Assembly (NCBI GenBank): GCA_965206445.1
Contig: CBDBJR010000002.1
Span: 3,162,001 to 3,226,000, forward strand
Direction of reading: 5' to 3'
From: CBDBJR01 sp965206445
Lineage (GTDB): Bacteria > Pseudomonadota > Gammaproteobacteria > Arenicellales > Poriferihabitantaceae
Length of the DNA: 64,000 bases
The notes beneath the pieces were generated by a model, which was given only the letters and a program-made list of their open reading frames with translations, was not told the DNA's origin and ran no database searches. The translations under genes were made by a program, and so were the position numbers. Positions 63,809 through 64,000 of the stretch are shown piece after piece; position 1 is the stretch's first letter, and every line of letters starts with the position of its first letter.

Positions 63809-64000
63809 CGGATTGTAGTGCGGTTGTGCCGATAGCGGCGGTAAGCAGCGCAGCTTGCGCAAACAGGAAACAAGAAACAGGCGCCTCAGCGCATCGGGCC
63901 TATGGTTGCCGGCCTGCTCCCCGGCATTGGAGATTGGGACTGCTTCCGGTCGAAAAAATTCATACCGGAACGTTAAAATTACCGACTACAGCCGTGGTCG

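Overview
The window is a stretch of a gammaproteobacterial chromosome. It carries the family-typical block tRNA-Asp/tRNA-Val-hupB-lon-clpX-clpP-tig, an engB/cytochrome c4 divergent pair, an ilvE-glnE pair, a split adenosylcobalamin-dependent ribonucleotide reductase (NrdJa/NrdJb, as in Pseudomonas), priA, pyrC and ppiD. Base composition is GC-rich except in a few AT-rich islands. A bacterial voltage-gated sodium channel, a Na+/H+ antiporter, a non-pyrrolysine MttB homologue and a betaine-type Rieske oxygenase hint at a marine or saline life, but no order or genus can be fixed from this sequence.

Layout. 1-6.1 kb: end of proA, engB, cytochrome c4, folD, a FabD-like acyltransferase and two exported proteins of unknown function. 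6.2-18.7 kb: a catabolic region with a Rieske oxygenase, a three-gene acyl-CoA dehydrogenase / CoA-transferase / MaoC-type hydratase operon, a complete hutU-hutI // hutF-hutH histidine pathway down to N-formylglutamate, a DsbA-like isomerase and a PhyH dioxygenase. 18.8-23.2 kb: nrdJb, nrdJa, a CHCC zinc-finger protein and ilvE. 23.4-34.5 kb: glnE, then a direct tandem duplication of about 4.4 kb that left one intact glnE plus a 5' fragment, and one intact aldehyde dehydrogenase plus a headless copy. The GIY-YIG protein, a small exported protein and a CDP-alcohol phosphatidyltransferase are present twice.

34.7-47 kb: an HU-like protein, the sodium channel, Cu/Zn superoxide dismutase, mttB with a coupled small gene, a LON-domain protein, an SDR, a Nudix hydrolase, an AT-rich gap with DnaA boxes, priA, pyrC and ppiD. 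47-56 kb: tRNAs, hupB, lon, clpX, clpP, tig and a second tRNA cluster (Leu, Lys, His, Arg, Pro). 56-64 kb: htpG behind a sigma-32-type promoter, tag, a Na+/H+ antiporter, an exported CxxC protein, a GT-C membrane glycosyltransferase, a GT2 glycosyltransferase and a DUF547 protein.

The most notable observations are these. (1) A decayed 5' part of a Cas12a (type V-A CRISPR effector) gene lies between lon and clpX, fused to a single Cas12a-type direct repeat that differs at one base from the Francisella repeat core. (2) A 321-nt group I intron of the tRNA (IC3) kind sits in the anticodon loop of tRNA-Arg(TCT). (3) The 4.4-kb tandem duplication has diverged flanks but a fully identical centre. 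(4) DnaA boxes cluster in an AT-rich gap upstream of priA.
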